Source: Symsagittifera roscoffensis (Eukaryota > Xenacoelomorpha > Acoela > Convolutidae). Taken from it: a stretch of DNA of 60,000 bases. This document shows, piece by piece, positions 45,589 through 57,341 of this stretch. The notes under the pieces are model-generated. The model searched no databases and was not told where the DNA came from. It worked only from the letters and a program-made list of their open reading frames with translations. Each line of letters opens with the position of its first letter. Within the stretch, counting starts at the first letter, position 1. The position numbers and the translations under genes are program-made. Where the stretch lies: assembly GCF_963678635.1 (NCBI RefSeq), contig NC_087064.1, forward strand, positions 28,190,189 to 28,250,188, in the 5' to 3' direction.

Positions 45589-46565
45589 GGCAATTGGCTA
45601 GAAAAAAACAAGCTGACCTTAAATGAAGATAAAACAAAACCATGATACTATCTAAGAAGAGCAGCGCTAAATCAGATGTCATATTTGATGGAATAATTTT
45701 TGGAGAAAAACAATCGTTCCGATACTTAAGTGTTCAAATTGACTCTAAATTTTCCTTTACTGATCATATTACAAAAATTGCAAATAAATTGTCGAGGTTT
45801 TGTGGGAAGTATTACAGGTTGAGGAAAGTTTTAGGTAAAGATCAACTATTGAAAGCATATAACCCATTTTACAGTCCGGGGTTTTGGATTATGCGTCAAC
45901 AGACAAAACGAAATAAGAAAAAAATGAAATTAAAATTAAACGGCTTATAAAAATTATTTGTTTTTAGAAAAAAAAACGAAAACATCGAAAAACTGAGACA
46001 AAAACGCAAAATATACTTCGTAAAGGAACTACATATCTATGAATTATTAGAATTATTAAAGTTACTATGTAAGTTTTTGAGAAAAGAGTGCATATCGGCC
46101 ATTGTCTAGGAAGCTGTAACTGAGAAAAATTTGAATACTATTTTGAATATGAGAATGTTAGCTAAGGCAGATACCTGTGCAATCAAAGGGTAATCAAAAA
46201 ACTTCTGTAAAAGTGAGAATTAGAAAAAGTTTCAAATTTGTTCTAAAATACTACCCAGATTTTGTAACTAAGGTTCAGAGCTGCACACAAAATCAATTAC
46301 AAATCTTCAACATGGGTTTTTGAACAATTTTAACCTAGAAAATTATCAACTGTTTAAACTCATTTTTGAGTAGAATTAGTATTTAAAAAAAAGATTTGCT
46401 GTCAAGGGTAGGTATACTGCTGAAATTTTCCCCTTTTTCACATCAATTTTTTTTCCTCTTTAAATCATTAAATCTTTTTTTTTTGATTTCTTGATTAACT
46501 ATCGATATTAAAAAATAACAGAAGTCATAACAGGATCAGAAGCGCCTGAAAATGGGCTGCAAAGT
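45589..46565 (+). pseudogene. LINE 3' fragment (unit B)
   Basis: The 102-codon open stretch 45642-45950 carries the R-Y-L-S-V-Q-I-D-S-K-F-S-F-T-D-H-I block and the Y-Y-R-L-R-K-V-L block. About 20 bases are missing near 45862 (after K-A-Y-N) compared with unit C. The 3' end is cut at about 46565, where the foldback element follows after loss of about 235 bp present in units A and C. Confidence 0.75.
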
Positions 46566-46577
46566 TCGAATTTTTAC

Positions 46578-46817
46578 TAGACCGACCTTTTACCAGACTT
46601 CAATTCACTAACTCAATTAGTATAAGTTAAAATTAGTGGAAGACTTGGAAAAGAACCGGTTAGAACAAACAAAGTTTTATTGAGAAACCGTGAAATCATT
46701 GTCTTTTACCAGACTAAACGGCCTCATTACATCTGTCAATCAAATATGTTTAGCGAGTCTGTTAAAAGGCCCATGTTATAACTTTTCTGGTAAAAGGTCG
46801 GTCGTGTAAAAGGTCGA
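46578..46817. mobile_element. Foldback element (copy B)
   Basis: The same GACCTTTTACCAGAC left end is present; the right end reads ctggtaaaaggtcggtcgtgtaaaaggtcg, slightly altered from copy A. Confidence 0.5.
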
Positions 46818-46901
46818 TCCCACGGTACAACCTTGTAGTAAAAGTTAAACGTATTAGAAAAATCCATGCTTTGGAAGGTCAATGAAAATCAGCAAACAAA
46901 C

Positions 46902-47280
46902 GGGGGCTGTTCTCATGGGCGAAAAGGCAAATGAGCGAAAGCTTCATGGGCGAAAGACCGAAAACAAAAATAGCCGAAAGTCAATTATTAAAATGAATCA
47001 TTTGCCATTGAATGAAATGGAGTTAAACGAAGCAAAATTTTGCTTTTTTTATAACGAAATCCTTGAATTATAAATTTTGTTTCAATTTTGTTTCCGGCAG
47101 TCAGTGATAATTTGAAAACTTTTTTTCCGACGTTTTTATTTTCGGCTATGAATAAAACCCTGGAAACATTTAGTTTCTCAGAGATTTTCATGCTTTTTTC
47201 CAAACTTTGGCATACTCAAATTTGATTGGCTGATTTTTAATTTTGCCCATTCGGTCTTTCGCCTATGAAGGATTCCACCC
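46902..47280. mobile_element. hAT-like MITE (copy B)
   Basis: 379 bp, flanked by AAACAAAC at 46894-46901 and 47281-47288, as in copy A. The shared flanks show that the element was already inserted before the host unit was duplicated. Confidence 0.7.
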
Positions 47281-47288
47281 AAACAAAC

Positions 47289-48154
47289 GATAGTCCAAAG
47301 TTTCCAAAATCTGTTTTTCTTTTTTGAATTAATTGGCTTCCGCCCAAAACTAAGCCGAAAATTTTTGTAGACCCAAGCGTGGACTTAACCTCCAGGGTAA
47401 TCTGCAGATACTGTCGTGGGATTTGAAGTTTCAAAATTGTTATAAGACACGTTTCGAAACTATCGCACTTGCGTAATTCCTTTAGCAAATGTTTTTCGAT
47501 AAACATTTACAATGCCCGGTTTCAATAGTCTTGATAACCGCAAATGTGATAAAAAATTTTTTGATATGGCGCGCGGAAAAAAATATCATTGTTTTTGCAG
47601 AAAAATTAGATCAAGACCCCCCCCCCCCCCAGATACCCAGATATACCAAGTTAAGATCTTCCACCCCAGCATTTAATTCGCATTAAATTTGCTAAGCGCT
47701 GCATGTAAAATGCTCGATTTTGATCGGCTGAAAATTTTTAACTTAGAACTTTGGGTGGGGGGGGGTTTGAATATGTTAATTTGGTCCGAAATGTTTAGCT
47801 CATCCTGATAATTACAGGACCCTGCCTGATATGACCAATCTTTTTTGTATTTTATTTTCATCTATCCCAAAAGCTTAATTCAATGAAACAGTTTCAAGAA
47901 ATTCGAAACAAATTTTTATTTCATTATGATAAATCATATCTGGCTTAGCAATCCATTTGGTTTAGTGTCATTAATGATTAGGAACTGAGTCACAATCATT
48001 GATTCACGATGTATTTTAATTATCATTTTTGATTCAAATTTCCTTAGTTTAAGCCCAATGATGTTTGTTTTTCACATGTTTCGAAGTTATTTGAATAAGA
48101 CTGATGGAAGATGCAGTTTTTATTGGCTGCCATTTCACGTAAGTTGAATACATT
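47289..48154. other. Downstream flank of the secreted-protein gene (unit B)
   Basis: No gene seen. The C run is 14 bases (47617-47630) and the G tract is GGGTGGGGGGGGG (47753-47765), both different in length from units A and C. Confidence 0.5.
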
Positions 48155-48817
48155 TTAGTTCAGAGAAATCGCCAATTTCTTTGAAACTTCTTCATAGACT
48201 TTTTTGTTGTTGCAATTCACCCTGTAGTTGTTACAAGTTCCCAAGCCAATTAAAGAAGCAATTTTATCATATTTGCAAATTAATTTATCGCAGAAGAGTT
48301 CACTAGTTGTTTTCAAAGTGTTAAAATTCTTTTTCTGCAAAAAATTGCATCCGATTGCTTTATTGTTGTCAGTTTTTGCACAGACTAAACTTTTGCTGTT
48401 TTTCCCAGCAGTTCTTAAGAATAAAGTGTGCTTCAAGTTGTTCTCCGTCGCGTATGCATTTTGGCTCTTTGGGTTTGCTTTTTCACCCGGATATTTGTAT
48501 GGGTATTTAAGCCAAGCTCGAACAGCTTGTTGGACTAGGTTTGGACCAAGTTTTACTGTAAAATATATGCTGCCATAGGTCATGTTAAAATCCCAGGTTG
48601 AAAAGGTTCCAGTTCGGATGCAAGATGTCCCTTTAACCTCTGCTTTGCTCTTCGAAATTAAGACGGGATTTGAATTCTTCGGCATCTTCAAATTGTTTCC
48701 CAGAATTGATTTTATTGAAGCAATAACTTCAGAAGTGCAGTCTTTGCTAGCCTCTGAGAAAAACAACAATATCATCAGATAAGGCAACGAACAAAATTGA
48801 TACCTGATTATTATCAT
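48155..48817 (-). CDS. Secreted protein with eight conserved cysteines, open copy B
   Basis: Intact 220-codon frame. Residues 1-24 form a signal peptide: charged start, hydrophobic core L-P-Y-L-M-I-L-L-F-F at 11-20, small residues S-E-A-S before likely cleavage. The mature part has cysteines at 27, 66, 146, 157, 176, 181, 195 and 202, enough for four disulfides, and one N-M-T glycosylation sequon at 78. It is lysine- and asparagine-rich with no anchor, so extracellular or venom/secretion-like roles are possible; I recognise no family. The start is the ATG conserved in all three copies; an ATG upstream in copy C is not conserved. Confidence 0.6.
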   Translation of the reverse strand: MIIIRYQFCSLPYLMILLFFSEASKDCTSEVIASIKSILGNNLKMPKNSNPVLISKSKAEVKGTSCIRTGTFSTWDFNMTYGSIYFTVKLGPNLVQQAVRAWLKYPYKYPGEKANPKSQNAYATENNLKHTLFLRTAGKNSKSLVCAKTDNNKAIGCNFLQKKNFNTLKTTSELFCDKLICKYDKIASLIGLGTCNNYRVNCNNKKVYEEVSKKLAISLN

Positions 48818-48879
48818 GTTTGAAATTAGTTGCAGAAACTGGAACTCGGTTTTATGTTAAGAAAAGAAAGCAAATGGTA

Positions 48880-49184
48880 TACTTGGAGTGTTTTGTTGTG
48901 AGCTAGATTGTAATGGTGCGGGGGGGGAGTACTTTGGTTTGAACTGCTGAAAAGATTTAAAGGATCCAGAGTTGTATATTAAAATGAGCTCTGGGAGTTG
49001 TTAAATTTCTATTTCGTCTTGGATGTATGATTTGTCTATTTATTGCAGATGTATTTTGGTTTTGACTTGGGTGTCTTGTTCTATTAAGGTCTTGTTGAGG
49101 GGTAGGGTATATATTATATACTGGTTCGTATTGTGGTTCGCTTAGGGATGCGTGGCGAACTAAAGGTTCTAAAGGTTCTGACAA
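48880..49184 (-). pseudogene. P/Q/S/T-rich ORF remnant (unit C)
   Basis: N-terminal 75 codons are open (49184-48957) with the Y-E-P-V-Y motif. The sequence then loses about 14 bases near 48978 relative to copies 1-3 and ends at the G run, joined at about 48875 to the secreted-gene unit. Confidence 0.55.
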
Positions 49185-49642
49185 CAGTGAATGTCCTACT
49201 TCAAATGTATATGGATTTTCTTGAAATGAAATATGTGTTGATGATTAAGGATGATTTGTCTGACTGGATGTTGGTGTTGTTGGAGATTCCTGGGTTGTTG
49301 TAGTCGGTGGGGACTGTTTTGTGGGTTGTTGATTAACAATTTTGAAAGACTCTTTATATTGTTTTTACCTATGAAGAAAATTTTTGTTGTTTATATTCTT
49401 CTTCTATGAAAATGATTAATTTTATTGTTGCTAATGCAAAGGTAATTATTGCCTTTTCTATACATTTGCATATTGTCAAAATTAGGGAAATCAGGAATGT
49501 GAAAAATATTATTAAGAGAAGAAAATGTCGTTTTTGTTAATTAGTTGTCTTAACATTTAGATAGTTGTTGAAATATTGTACCTGATGAGATGGTCGAGTG
49601 TTTTTGCAAAGTTGAGGTAGGTTTTGTGGAGTGAATACAAAA

Positions 49643-50230
49643 TTATGAAAAATTTGCAAAAATTACAAAGAGAAAGAGAAATATTTCGAAAGTATCTATA
49701 GTGAAAAATATGATGATTTGAAAAAAAATTGAAATGGTTGAAAAAAAATTTGAAGTTGTATTTTTTAGAAGACTGACTGATTCGGAAAGAAGCACTTGAG
49801 AAATGGTTCGTTCTTGCCGAAATATTTTCATTTGTTGAGGCAAAGTTTGAGTGTGGTCGTACTGTTTATTGATTTTGACAAGTGGGTTGAATATTGGCAA
49901 TTTTTATCGAAATGAAGTCTGGAGTTCTAGGAGTGAGCTTTCTGATTTTGTTTTTATTTATTGGATGATTGAGGGTATCTGCGAGTTATTCGTACTTCAG
50001 GCTATATGATCATGTCTTTTTTTAGGCTCATTTAATGTTTTTCCTCAAGGGAATTTTTTTAGTGTAAGTTGGGACAATTTTGTTGTTTTATGTACCAGTT
50101 GATAGGGGAGGGTTTTAATATTTTGATTTTGTTCCTTGCGGTTGTCAAATATGAGCGTGTTGCTGATTTTTGACATGGAGGTCCTTTAGTTACAGTTATA
50201 TATATGTTTGAAGTTTGCAAAATGTCGGCT
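49643..50230 (-). pseudogene. Membrane-anchored remnant (unit C)
   Basis: The open part (49900-49643, 85 codons) keeps the N-T-T stalk and first hydrophobic segment. The second segment is cut by a frame change near 49660. Ectodomain-like sequence upstream to about 50230 has stops. The two-helix ORF below it (about 49370-49560) is frameshifted by a shorter A run. Confidence 0.45.
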
Positions 50231-50399
50231 AGAGAAGTGGTGTCAGAATGAGGTGATGTTTAGAAAGCGTCTGATTAGCTAAAGGTGACCTAGTTGTTCA
50301 AGGGTTTCATTATGAATAATGAAAAAAAAATGTGCTATATTTCTGAAGGTTTAAAAATGTTAATAATTTGAAAAAAGTTTTTGAAATTCAACTTTTTTT

Positions 50400-53361
50400 T
50401 ATTTTTTAGATTGTGGAATGAAGGTTTTGTAATCTTTTCGTGGTTGATTTCGAAGTCGTGATGATTGTCGGTTTTGAGAGGTTTTTTTTTCCTCTGGTAA
50501 GAGTTTTTCTTCTAAATTTTGGTTTTTTCGTGGTTTTTGAGGTATCTATTTTTTTTTATTTCTCGGGATTTTTGTTAAGTATTTTTTGTTTCTAAGATTT
50601 GTGGTAAGCAATTTGTATCAATTGTTTGTTTTTGATTATTGTCTGATTTATTGTGGACAATTTTAAGTCTTGTAAAGGATTATAATTGTGTAAGATCGCA
50701 ACGGGCGTACTCTTTTGGATAGTATGGTAAAATATTGTTTCAGTTTTGAGCAATTTCATTTTTATTTGAGTCAATAAGTTTATATGTTACATCAGTGGGT
50801 TTGTCAATAATTTGAATGGTCCTTTTCGGATTGATTCTAAATTTTTAGATATTCCTTTTTGTATTACAATGTTTGAGATTAAGACAAATGTTCCAAACTT
50901 TAAATTTGTAGCTGGTTTGAATCGTGAATTCATTTGAGAATGAATATTTTGTCTTTGTAATCTCGTGTTTTGGCTTCTTTTTGATAAACTTCGTTGTGTT
51001 TTTTTATCTCTGTTGAAAATCCATGTGTGCCGGAGGCTAATTTCAAAGTTTGTGGGTGATGAAAATGATCTTTATCGTGTGTATGCAATGGTAGTTTATA
51101 ACACATTGATTCTTTTGTGTGTTGGCAATAGCTTTGTGCGTTTTTTGAAGAGTTTGCTGTGAACATTATCGGTTTTCGTGGTTTTTGATTGAAAACTTTT
51201 TCATATGGTAATAGTCCTAAGGTTGTTGTTATTTGTGAATTATCAGCTAAGGGGAATAGTTTTTTATCTGTTGACCTTTCGGTAAATTTTGTGTCATTTC
51301 CATTTATGATACATCTGAGGTATTCTTGTAATGAACGGTTGATTCCTTCGATTAAACCATAAATTCATGGGGCATGAGATGTTTGTGGTTTGTTTTTGAT
51401 GTTATATAGATGGCATAATGTAATTATTTCATTATTGATGAGCTCGGTGCCATTGTCTGTGACAAGGATTTCTGGTAATCCGAATTTCGCTATCCAGTGT
51501 TCATAAATTGTTGTATATGCATAATAGGCATTGCAAGGAGGTACTAGGTTAAGTGCTACGTAGTGTGTGAATGCGTCCGTCAACTATGACCATTTTTTAT
51601 GAGTTTCCTTCCGAAGAGGGTGATATTGGTCATTTTGTGTTAAATTATTTTCTGTGGTTAAAGTAAAAACTTTGTCTTTTAAAATCCTGTTTTTCTGCTA
51701 TATGTTTTGATGTGGGTATGGTTTATTTAATTGACATGTTTCTGATCCTGCATGTCTTTGATTGGTTTATTTAATTGAAACGTTTCTGATCCTGCATGTC
51801 TCTTGTGTTTAAGGAATGTGAAATGTGAAATGCTAGGAGGATCATGCTTAGTGGTAAACATGGTACTCTAAACTCTGATGTTTGATATTCTAAATTATTT
51901 GTGTTCTCATTTATGGATGTAATATTAAATTTTCTAAAGCATCTTAGAATTGTTTTTTTTCCTAAAATTGTGATTGTTTCTTTTATGGGATTTGTTTTAT
52001 AAATTTACCAAGATGTTAATTGCCTAATGACTGGGTCAAGATTTTGGTATTTTTGTAGTAGTTCAAGTGTTAATTTCTCTGCATTTGGTAGAAAGATATT
52101 TTCAATTTCTAACTTTGAGAGACGTTTGTTATTGAGATGGTCATGGAGGTTAAAAACTTGATTTATTGTGTAGTTTGTATCGGTATCTGGAGGTCCTCAT
52201 AAATTTATATTATCAGTTAAATTTTCTTTTTCTATTGAAGGGAATAGATTTGTCTTGTACATTTTTTGTTTGAATGGTTTTTGTTGTGTGTTGTTTTCGA
52301 TCCTTGATGAATATGGTATTGGTTTAAATGTAGTTTAAAGTTTCCTAAGGGTTTCCTAAGAGGTCTACTTCATAATGATTGTTTTGGCAATCTAAATATA
52401 ATGGAAAAAGTTGAAAGTTATTTATTTGTGTCTGATCAACCTCAGTTTTTACTGCATATTTGCATTCTAGTCTTGGCGATGTTTCATCTTTTGCAAGAAA
52501 AAAACTTAATATTTTGTGGTATTTCTACTGTTGTTTTTCTTGTTAATAATTCAGGTGGTGGGTTTCTACTAAAAATGTCTGGCAGTGCAAGATTTTTTCT
52601 TGCTTGTTAAACATATGTAGGTTTGGGTTTTTCATTAAAACTAATTGAAATCTGTAAACTTTATGGTTTGGATTTGGTTTTTGTGTGAAAAGAAAAATTA
52701 TAGGTTTATGGTCTGTAAAGAGAATTATTGGATGTTTTGATCCAAGTATTAAAAATTCATATTCTGTGAGCGTGTATATTATAGCTGTGCATTTTCTCAT
52801 AAGTGTAGAGAGTCTAAGTCCAGATTGTGTGAATAGTCTTGAGTTTGCTGAAATAAAATTTATTTTATTTGTTCCACCGTGTGATTGTAGTAATGCTGCG
52901 CCGATGCCAAAACTTGAGGCGTCGCAGATGGCATAAGATGGTTGAACTAGATCTGGAATGGTGTTGATATGTGTTCAGTGTTATAACTTCTTCAAATCGT
53001 TTCTGATGTTCTGTCGTCAGTTCAAATTTTTTCTGATGTCTAAGAATGTTATAAAATAGTCAGAAAAACAGTTGCATTTTATAGACGTTTTTGCTTATGA
53101 AGTTAAGCATTCCAAGAAATTCTTGGATTTTCTTTTTGTTGGATGGAGGTTGCAGCTTTATGATTGCGTCTATGCGGGATTTCAATGGTGTGATCGTATT
53201 TCCTTTGATAATATGTCCTAGGAATTTTACACGGGTGAGAAAAAATGTGATTTATCTTTGGCTGCTTTCATGTTCTCTTTAAGTGGTGTTAGATGATATT
53301 TTTCTAAGACATTAAATATTTCGTGCTTTGTCTGTGATTGCATGAAAACATCGTCTAAATA
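50400..53361 (-). pseudogene. Ty3/gypsy pol remnant (unit C)
   Basis: Integrase tail, broken GPY/F (about 50930-50700), post-core segment (51166-50930), core (51583-51365), doubled zinc-binding block near 51720, connection, RNase H open for 85 codons (52800-52543, T-D-H-K intact), RNase H D-A-S block near 52915, RT thumb (about 53200-52970) and Tyr-Leu-Asp-Asp next to the 53362 junction. A TGG-to-TGA change near 51367 removes the catalytic Glu region from the core frame. It keeps the RT segment deleted in units A and B. Confidence 0.8.
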
Positions 53362-53608
53362 TTACGTCAGTGAGCTCCTTTTTCCTGCTTGGTCTGTTTC
53401 TGATGCTCCACTAGTGCCGCCCCCATAAAGTGAAACAGAACAGGCATCCACGGGTGCCTTTCTCCTATTCTCGGGGTGATTAATACCTGTGACAATAGTC
53501 TCTCTTTGACAAAGATTTGATGTGGACGAAGATTACGTCAGTGAGCCCTTCGTTCTGCTTGGTATGTTTCTGCTCTTCTAGTGACGCCCCAACAAGTGAA
53601 ACAGAACA
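53362..53608. repeat. 80-bp direct repeat block (unit C)
   Basis: TTACGTCAGTGAG at 53362 and 53533, spacing 171 bp, linking the RT motif to the LINE fragment. Confidence 0.65.
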
Positions 53609-54662
53609 GGCAATTGGCTAGAAAAAAACAAGCTGACCTTAAATGAAGATAAAACAAAAACAATGATACTATCTAAGAAGAGCAGCGGTAAATCAGATGT
53701 CAAAATGAATGGAATAATTATTGAAGAAAAACAATCGTTTCGATACTTAGGTGTTCAAACTGACTCTAAACTTTCCTTTACTGATCATATTACAACAATT
53801 GAAAATAAATTGTCGAGGTTTTGTGGGATGTATTACAGGTTGAGGAAAGTTTTAGGTAAAGATCAACTATTGAAAGCATATAACGCTCATGTGAAACCCA
53901 TTTTACAGTCCGGGGTTTTGGATTATGCGTCAACAGACAAAACGAAATAAGAAACAATTGAAATTAAAATTAAACGGCTTATAAAAATTATTTGTTATGA
54001 GAAAAGAAACGAAAGCATCGAAAAATTGAGACAAAAACGCTAATTATACTTCGTAAAGCAATTACATATCTATGATTTATTGAAATTATTAAAGTTACTA
54101 TGTAAGGTTTTGAGAAAAGAGTGCATATCGGCCATTGTCCAGGAAACTGTAACTGAGAAAAATTTGAATACAATTTTGAATATGAGAGTTTTAGCTAGGC
54201 AGAGACCTGTGCAATTAAAAGGTAATCAAAAAATTTCTAAAAAAATAGAATTAGAAAACTTTTCAACTTTGTTCTAAAATACTACCCAGATTTTGTAACT
54301 AAGATTCAGAGCTGCACACAATATCAATTACAAGTCTTCAACATGAGTTTTTGGACAATTTTATTCTAGAAAATTATCAACTGTTTAAACTCATTTTTGA
54401 GTAGAATTAGTATTTAAAAAAAAGATTTGCTGTCAAGGGTAGGTATACTGCTGAAATTTTCCCCTTTTTCACATCAAAGTTTTTTTTCCTCCTTAAATCA
54501 TCAAATCTTTTTTTTTTGATTTCTTGATCAACTATCGATATTAAAAAATAACAGAGGTCATAGCAGGATCAGAGGCGCCTGCAAATGGGCTGCATAGTTC
54601 CACGGCGTTCTCGCAATGAGATTTTGTTTGGTTGTAAATGTAGTAACTTTTACAATGAATGG
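53609..54662 (+). pseudogene. LINE 3' fragment, best copy (unit C)
   Basis: One frame runs from about 53640 through 54277 with only two stops (53948-53950 and near 54041). It shows the L-T-L-N-E-D-K-T-K block, R-Y-L-G-V-Q, S-F-T-D-H-I, Y-Y-R-L-R-K-V-L and the downstream L-H-I-Y-x-L-L-K-L-L block, all typical of the end of a LINE ORF2. The upstream RT palm is absent. Untranslated 3' sequence with ggcgcctgcaaatgggctgc reaches about 54662. Confidence 0.8.
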
Positions 54663-54840
54663 AATCTAATTTGCAAACAATTTAATATGATTATTATATT
54701 AACCACAGCCTTCAACAAAACAACCAAAACCTAACAAAAAAATTACAACACTTGCTGCTCCCGGTAGCACAAATACACAAAATATTATGCAACTGAACCG
54801 GTATAACAGGGCTAGGTACTATACCAAAACGAATTTTTAC

Positions 54841-55003
54841 TAGACCGACCTTTTACCAGACCTCAATTTACTAACTCAATTAGTATAAGTTTAAATTAGT
54901 GGAAGACTTGGAAAAGAACCGGTTAGAACAAACAAAGCTTTATTGAGAAACCGTGAAATCATTGTATTTTACCAGACTAAACGGCCTCATTACATCTGTC
55001 AAT
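54841..55003. mobile_element. Foldback element, truncated (copy C)
   Basis: Left end GACCGACCTTTTACCAGACC is present, but the right third is deleted: sequence jumps at 55003 (catctgtcaatc) to the flank gtattagaaaaattc. Confidence 0.5.
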
Positions 55004-55054
55004 CGTATTAGAAAAATTCATGCTTTGGAAAGTCAATAAAAATCAGCAAACAAA

Positions 55055-55415
55055 TGGGAGAAAGGCCAAATGAGCGAAAGCTTCACGGGCGAAAGACCGA
55101 AAACAAAAATAGCCGAAAGTCAATTATTAAAATGAATCAATTGCCATTGAATGAAAAGGAGTTAAACGAAGCAAAATTTTGCTTTTTTATAACGAAATCC
55201 TTGAATTATAAATTTTGTTTCAATTTCGCCGGCAGTCAGTGATAATTTGAAAACTTTTTTTCCGCCGTTTTTATTTTCGGCTATGAATAAATCCCTGGAA
55301 ACATTTAATTTCTCAGAGATTTTCACGCTTTTTTCCAAACTTTGGCATACTCAAATTTGATTGATTGATTTTTAATTTCGCCCATTCGGTCTTTCGCCTA
55401 TGAGGGATTCCACCC
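55055..55415. mobile_element. hAT-like MITE (copy C)
   Basis: The right end and right AAACAAAC (55416-55423) match copies A and B. The left end has lost about 20 bases, so the left duplication reads AAACAAAT. Confidence 0.65.
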
Positions 55416-55423
55416 AAACAAAC

Positions 55424-56287
55424 GATAGTCCAAAGTTTCCAAAATCTGTTTTTCTTTTTTGAATTAATTGGCTTCCGCCCAAAACTAAGCCGAAAATTTT
55501 TGTAGACCCAAGCGTGGACTTAACCTCCAGGGTAATCTGCAGATACTGTCGTGGGATTTGAAGTTTCAAAATTGTTATAAGACACGTTTCGAAACTATCG
55601 CACTTGCGTAATTCCTTTAGCAAATGTTTTTCGGGAAACATTTACAATGCCCGGTTTCAATAGTCTTGATAACCGCAAAGGTGATAAAATTTTATTTGAT
55701 ATGGCGCGCGGAAAAAAATATCATTGTTTTTGCAGAAAAATTAGATCAAGACCCCCCCCCAGATACCCAGATATACCAAGTTAAGATCTTCCACCCCAGC
55801 ATTTAATTCGCATTAAATTTGCTAAGCGCTGCATGTAAAATGCTCGATTTTGATCGGCTGAAAATTTTTAACTTAGAACTTTGGGGGGGGGGGGGGGGGG
55901 GGGAGATGTTAATTTGGTCCGAAATGTTTAGCTCATCCTGATAATTACAGGACCCTGCCTGATATGACCAATCTTTTTTGTATTTTATTTTCATCTATCC
56001 CAAAAGCTTAATTCAATGAAACAGTTTCAAGAAATTCGAAACAAATTTTTATTTCATTATGATAAATCATATCTGGCTTAGCAATCCATTTGGTTTAGTG
56101 TCATTAATGATTAGGAACTGAGTCACAATCATTGATTCACGATGTATTTTAATTATCATTTTTGATTCAAATTTCCTTAGTTTAAGCCCAATGATGTTTG
56201 TTTTTCACATGTTTCGAAGTTATTTGAATAAGACTGATGGAAGATGCAGTTTTTATTGGCTGCCATTTCACGTAAGTTGAATACATT
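55424..56287. other. Downstream flank of the secreted-protein gene (unit C)
   Basis: No gene seen. The C run is 9 bases (55752-55760) and the G run 21 bases (55883-55903). Confidence 0.5.
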
Positions 56288-56950
56288 TTAGTTCAGAGAA
56301 ATCGCCAATTTCTTTGAAACTTCTTCATAGACTTTTTTGTTGTTGCAATTCACCCTGTAGTTGTTACAAGTTCCCAAGCCAGTTAAAGCGGCAATTTTAT
56401 CATATTTGCAAAATAATTTATCGCAGAAGAGTTCACTCGTTGTTTTCATAGTTTTAAAATTCTTTTTCTGCAAAAAATTGCATCTGATTGCTTTATTGTT
56501 GTCAGTTTTTGCACAGACTAAACTTTTGCTGTTTTTCCCAGCAATTCTTAAGAATAAATTGTGCTTCAAGTTGTTCTCCGACGCGCATGCATTTTGGCTC
56601 TTTGGGTTTGCTTTTTCACCCGGATATTTGTATGGGTATTTAAGCCAAGCTCGAACAGCTTGTTGGACTATGTTTCGACCAGGATTTACTGTACAATATA
56701 TGCTGCCATAGGTCATGTTAAAGTCCCAGGTTGAAAAGGTTCCAGTTCGGATGCAAGATGTCCCTTTAACCTCCGCTTTGACCTTCGAAATTTTGACGGG
56801 ATTTGAATTCTTAGGCATCTTGAATTTGTGTCCCAGAATTGATTTTATTGAAGCAATAACTTCAGAGGTGCAGTCTTTGCTAGCCTCTGAGAAAAACAAC
56901 AATATCATCAGAAAAGGCAATGAAAAAAACCGATACCTGATTATTATCAT
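56288..56950 (-). CDS. Secreted protein with eight conserved cysteines, open copy C
   Basis: Intact 220 codons from the conserved ATG; an in-frame upstream ATG at 56968 would add six residues but is absent from copies A and B. All eight mature cysteines and the sequon at residue 78 match copy B; Cys9 of the copy B signal peptide is Phe here, and two extra cysteines appear near residues 86 and 122. About 24 residues differ from copy B, concentrated at 41-44, 53-57 and 86-94. It lies next to non-duplicated DNA, so it may be the founder of the three copies. Confidence 0.6.
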   Translation of the reverse strand: MIIIRYRFFSLPFLMILLFFSEASKDCTSEVIASIKSILGHKFKMPKNSNPVKISKVKAEVKGTSCIRTGTFSTWDFNMTYGSIYCTVNPGRNIVQQAVRAWLKYPYKYPGEKANPKSQNACASENNLKHNLFLRIAGKNSKSLVCAKTDNNKAIRCNFLQKKNFKTMKTTSELFCDKLFCKYDKIAALTGLGTCNNYRVNCNNKKVYEEVSKKLAISLN

Positions 56951-57007
56951 GTTTGAAATTAATTTCATAAACTGGAACTCGGTTTTATGTTAAGAAAAGA
57001 AAGGAAA

Positions 57008-57341
57008 GGTCAAAACGAGGAACAAATAATAAACTGAGGAGATAGGAAGTCAAAGATCATAGATCGAACAAAAATAGTAATCGATGAGAAATAAAAAATA
57101 GCTGAGCCTGGAGGGAAAATTATTGATCTTGATGATAAATTTCGGAAAAATAGAAAATCAAAGATCCTGATAATGGTGATGATCTTATTCGACACACACG
57201 CACACACACACACACACACATCACACACACATGCACACACACACACACACACACCTCCAAGTTCTAGGTGAATGGAGAGGTGTTTTAGTCTGGCAGTTTT
57301 CAACACTTCGCAAACACTAGCTAGAAAATGATAGTTAACAG
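57008..57341. other. Right flank of the array with a CA microsatellite
   Basis: The repeat unit ends at about 57007 (aaaggaaa). A (CA)n tract interrupted by G, T and TG lies at about 57191-57254. Minus-strand frames across it encode Val-Cys repeats and are artefacts. If the secreted gene is transcribed, its promoter would lie here; I see no clear TATA box. Confidence 0.6.

Noticed and set aside
48228-48578. 116-codon plus-strand ORF in units A, B and C
   Set aside because: Antisense of the secreted-protein gene, which has signal peptide and cysteine pattern on the other strand.
40664-55423. Regularly spaced repeats suggesting a CRISPR array
   Set aside because: Repeats are kilobase-scale tandem units and inverted-repeat transposons; no short repeat-spacer pattern exists.
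1-57007. LTRs of the gypsy-type element
   Set aside because: I looked for paired direct repeats bounding gag to env with TG...CA ends and a primer site and found none; the 12.26-kb periodicity alone does not define an LTR.
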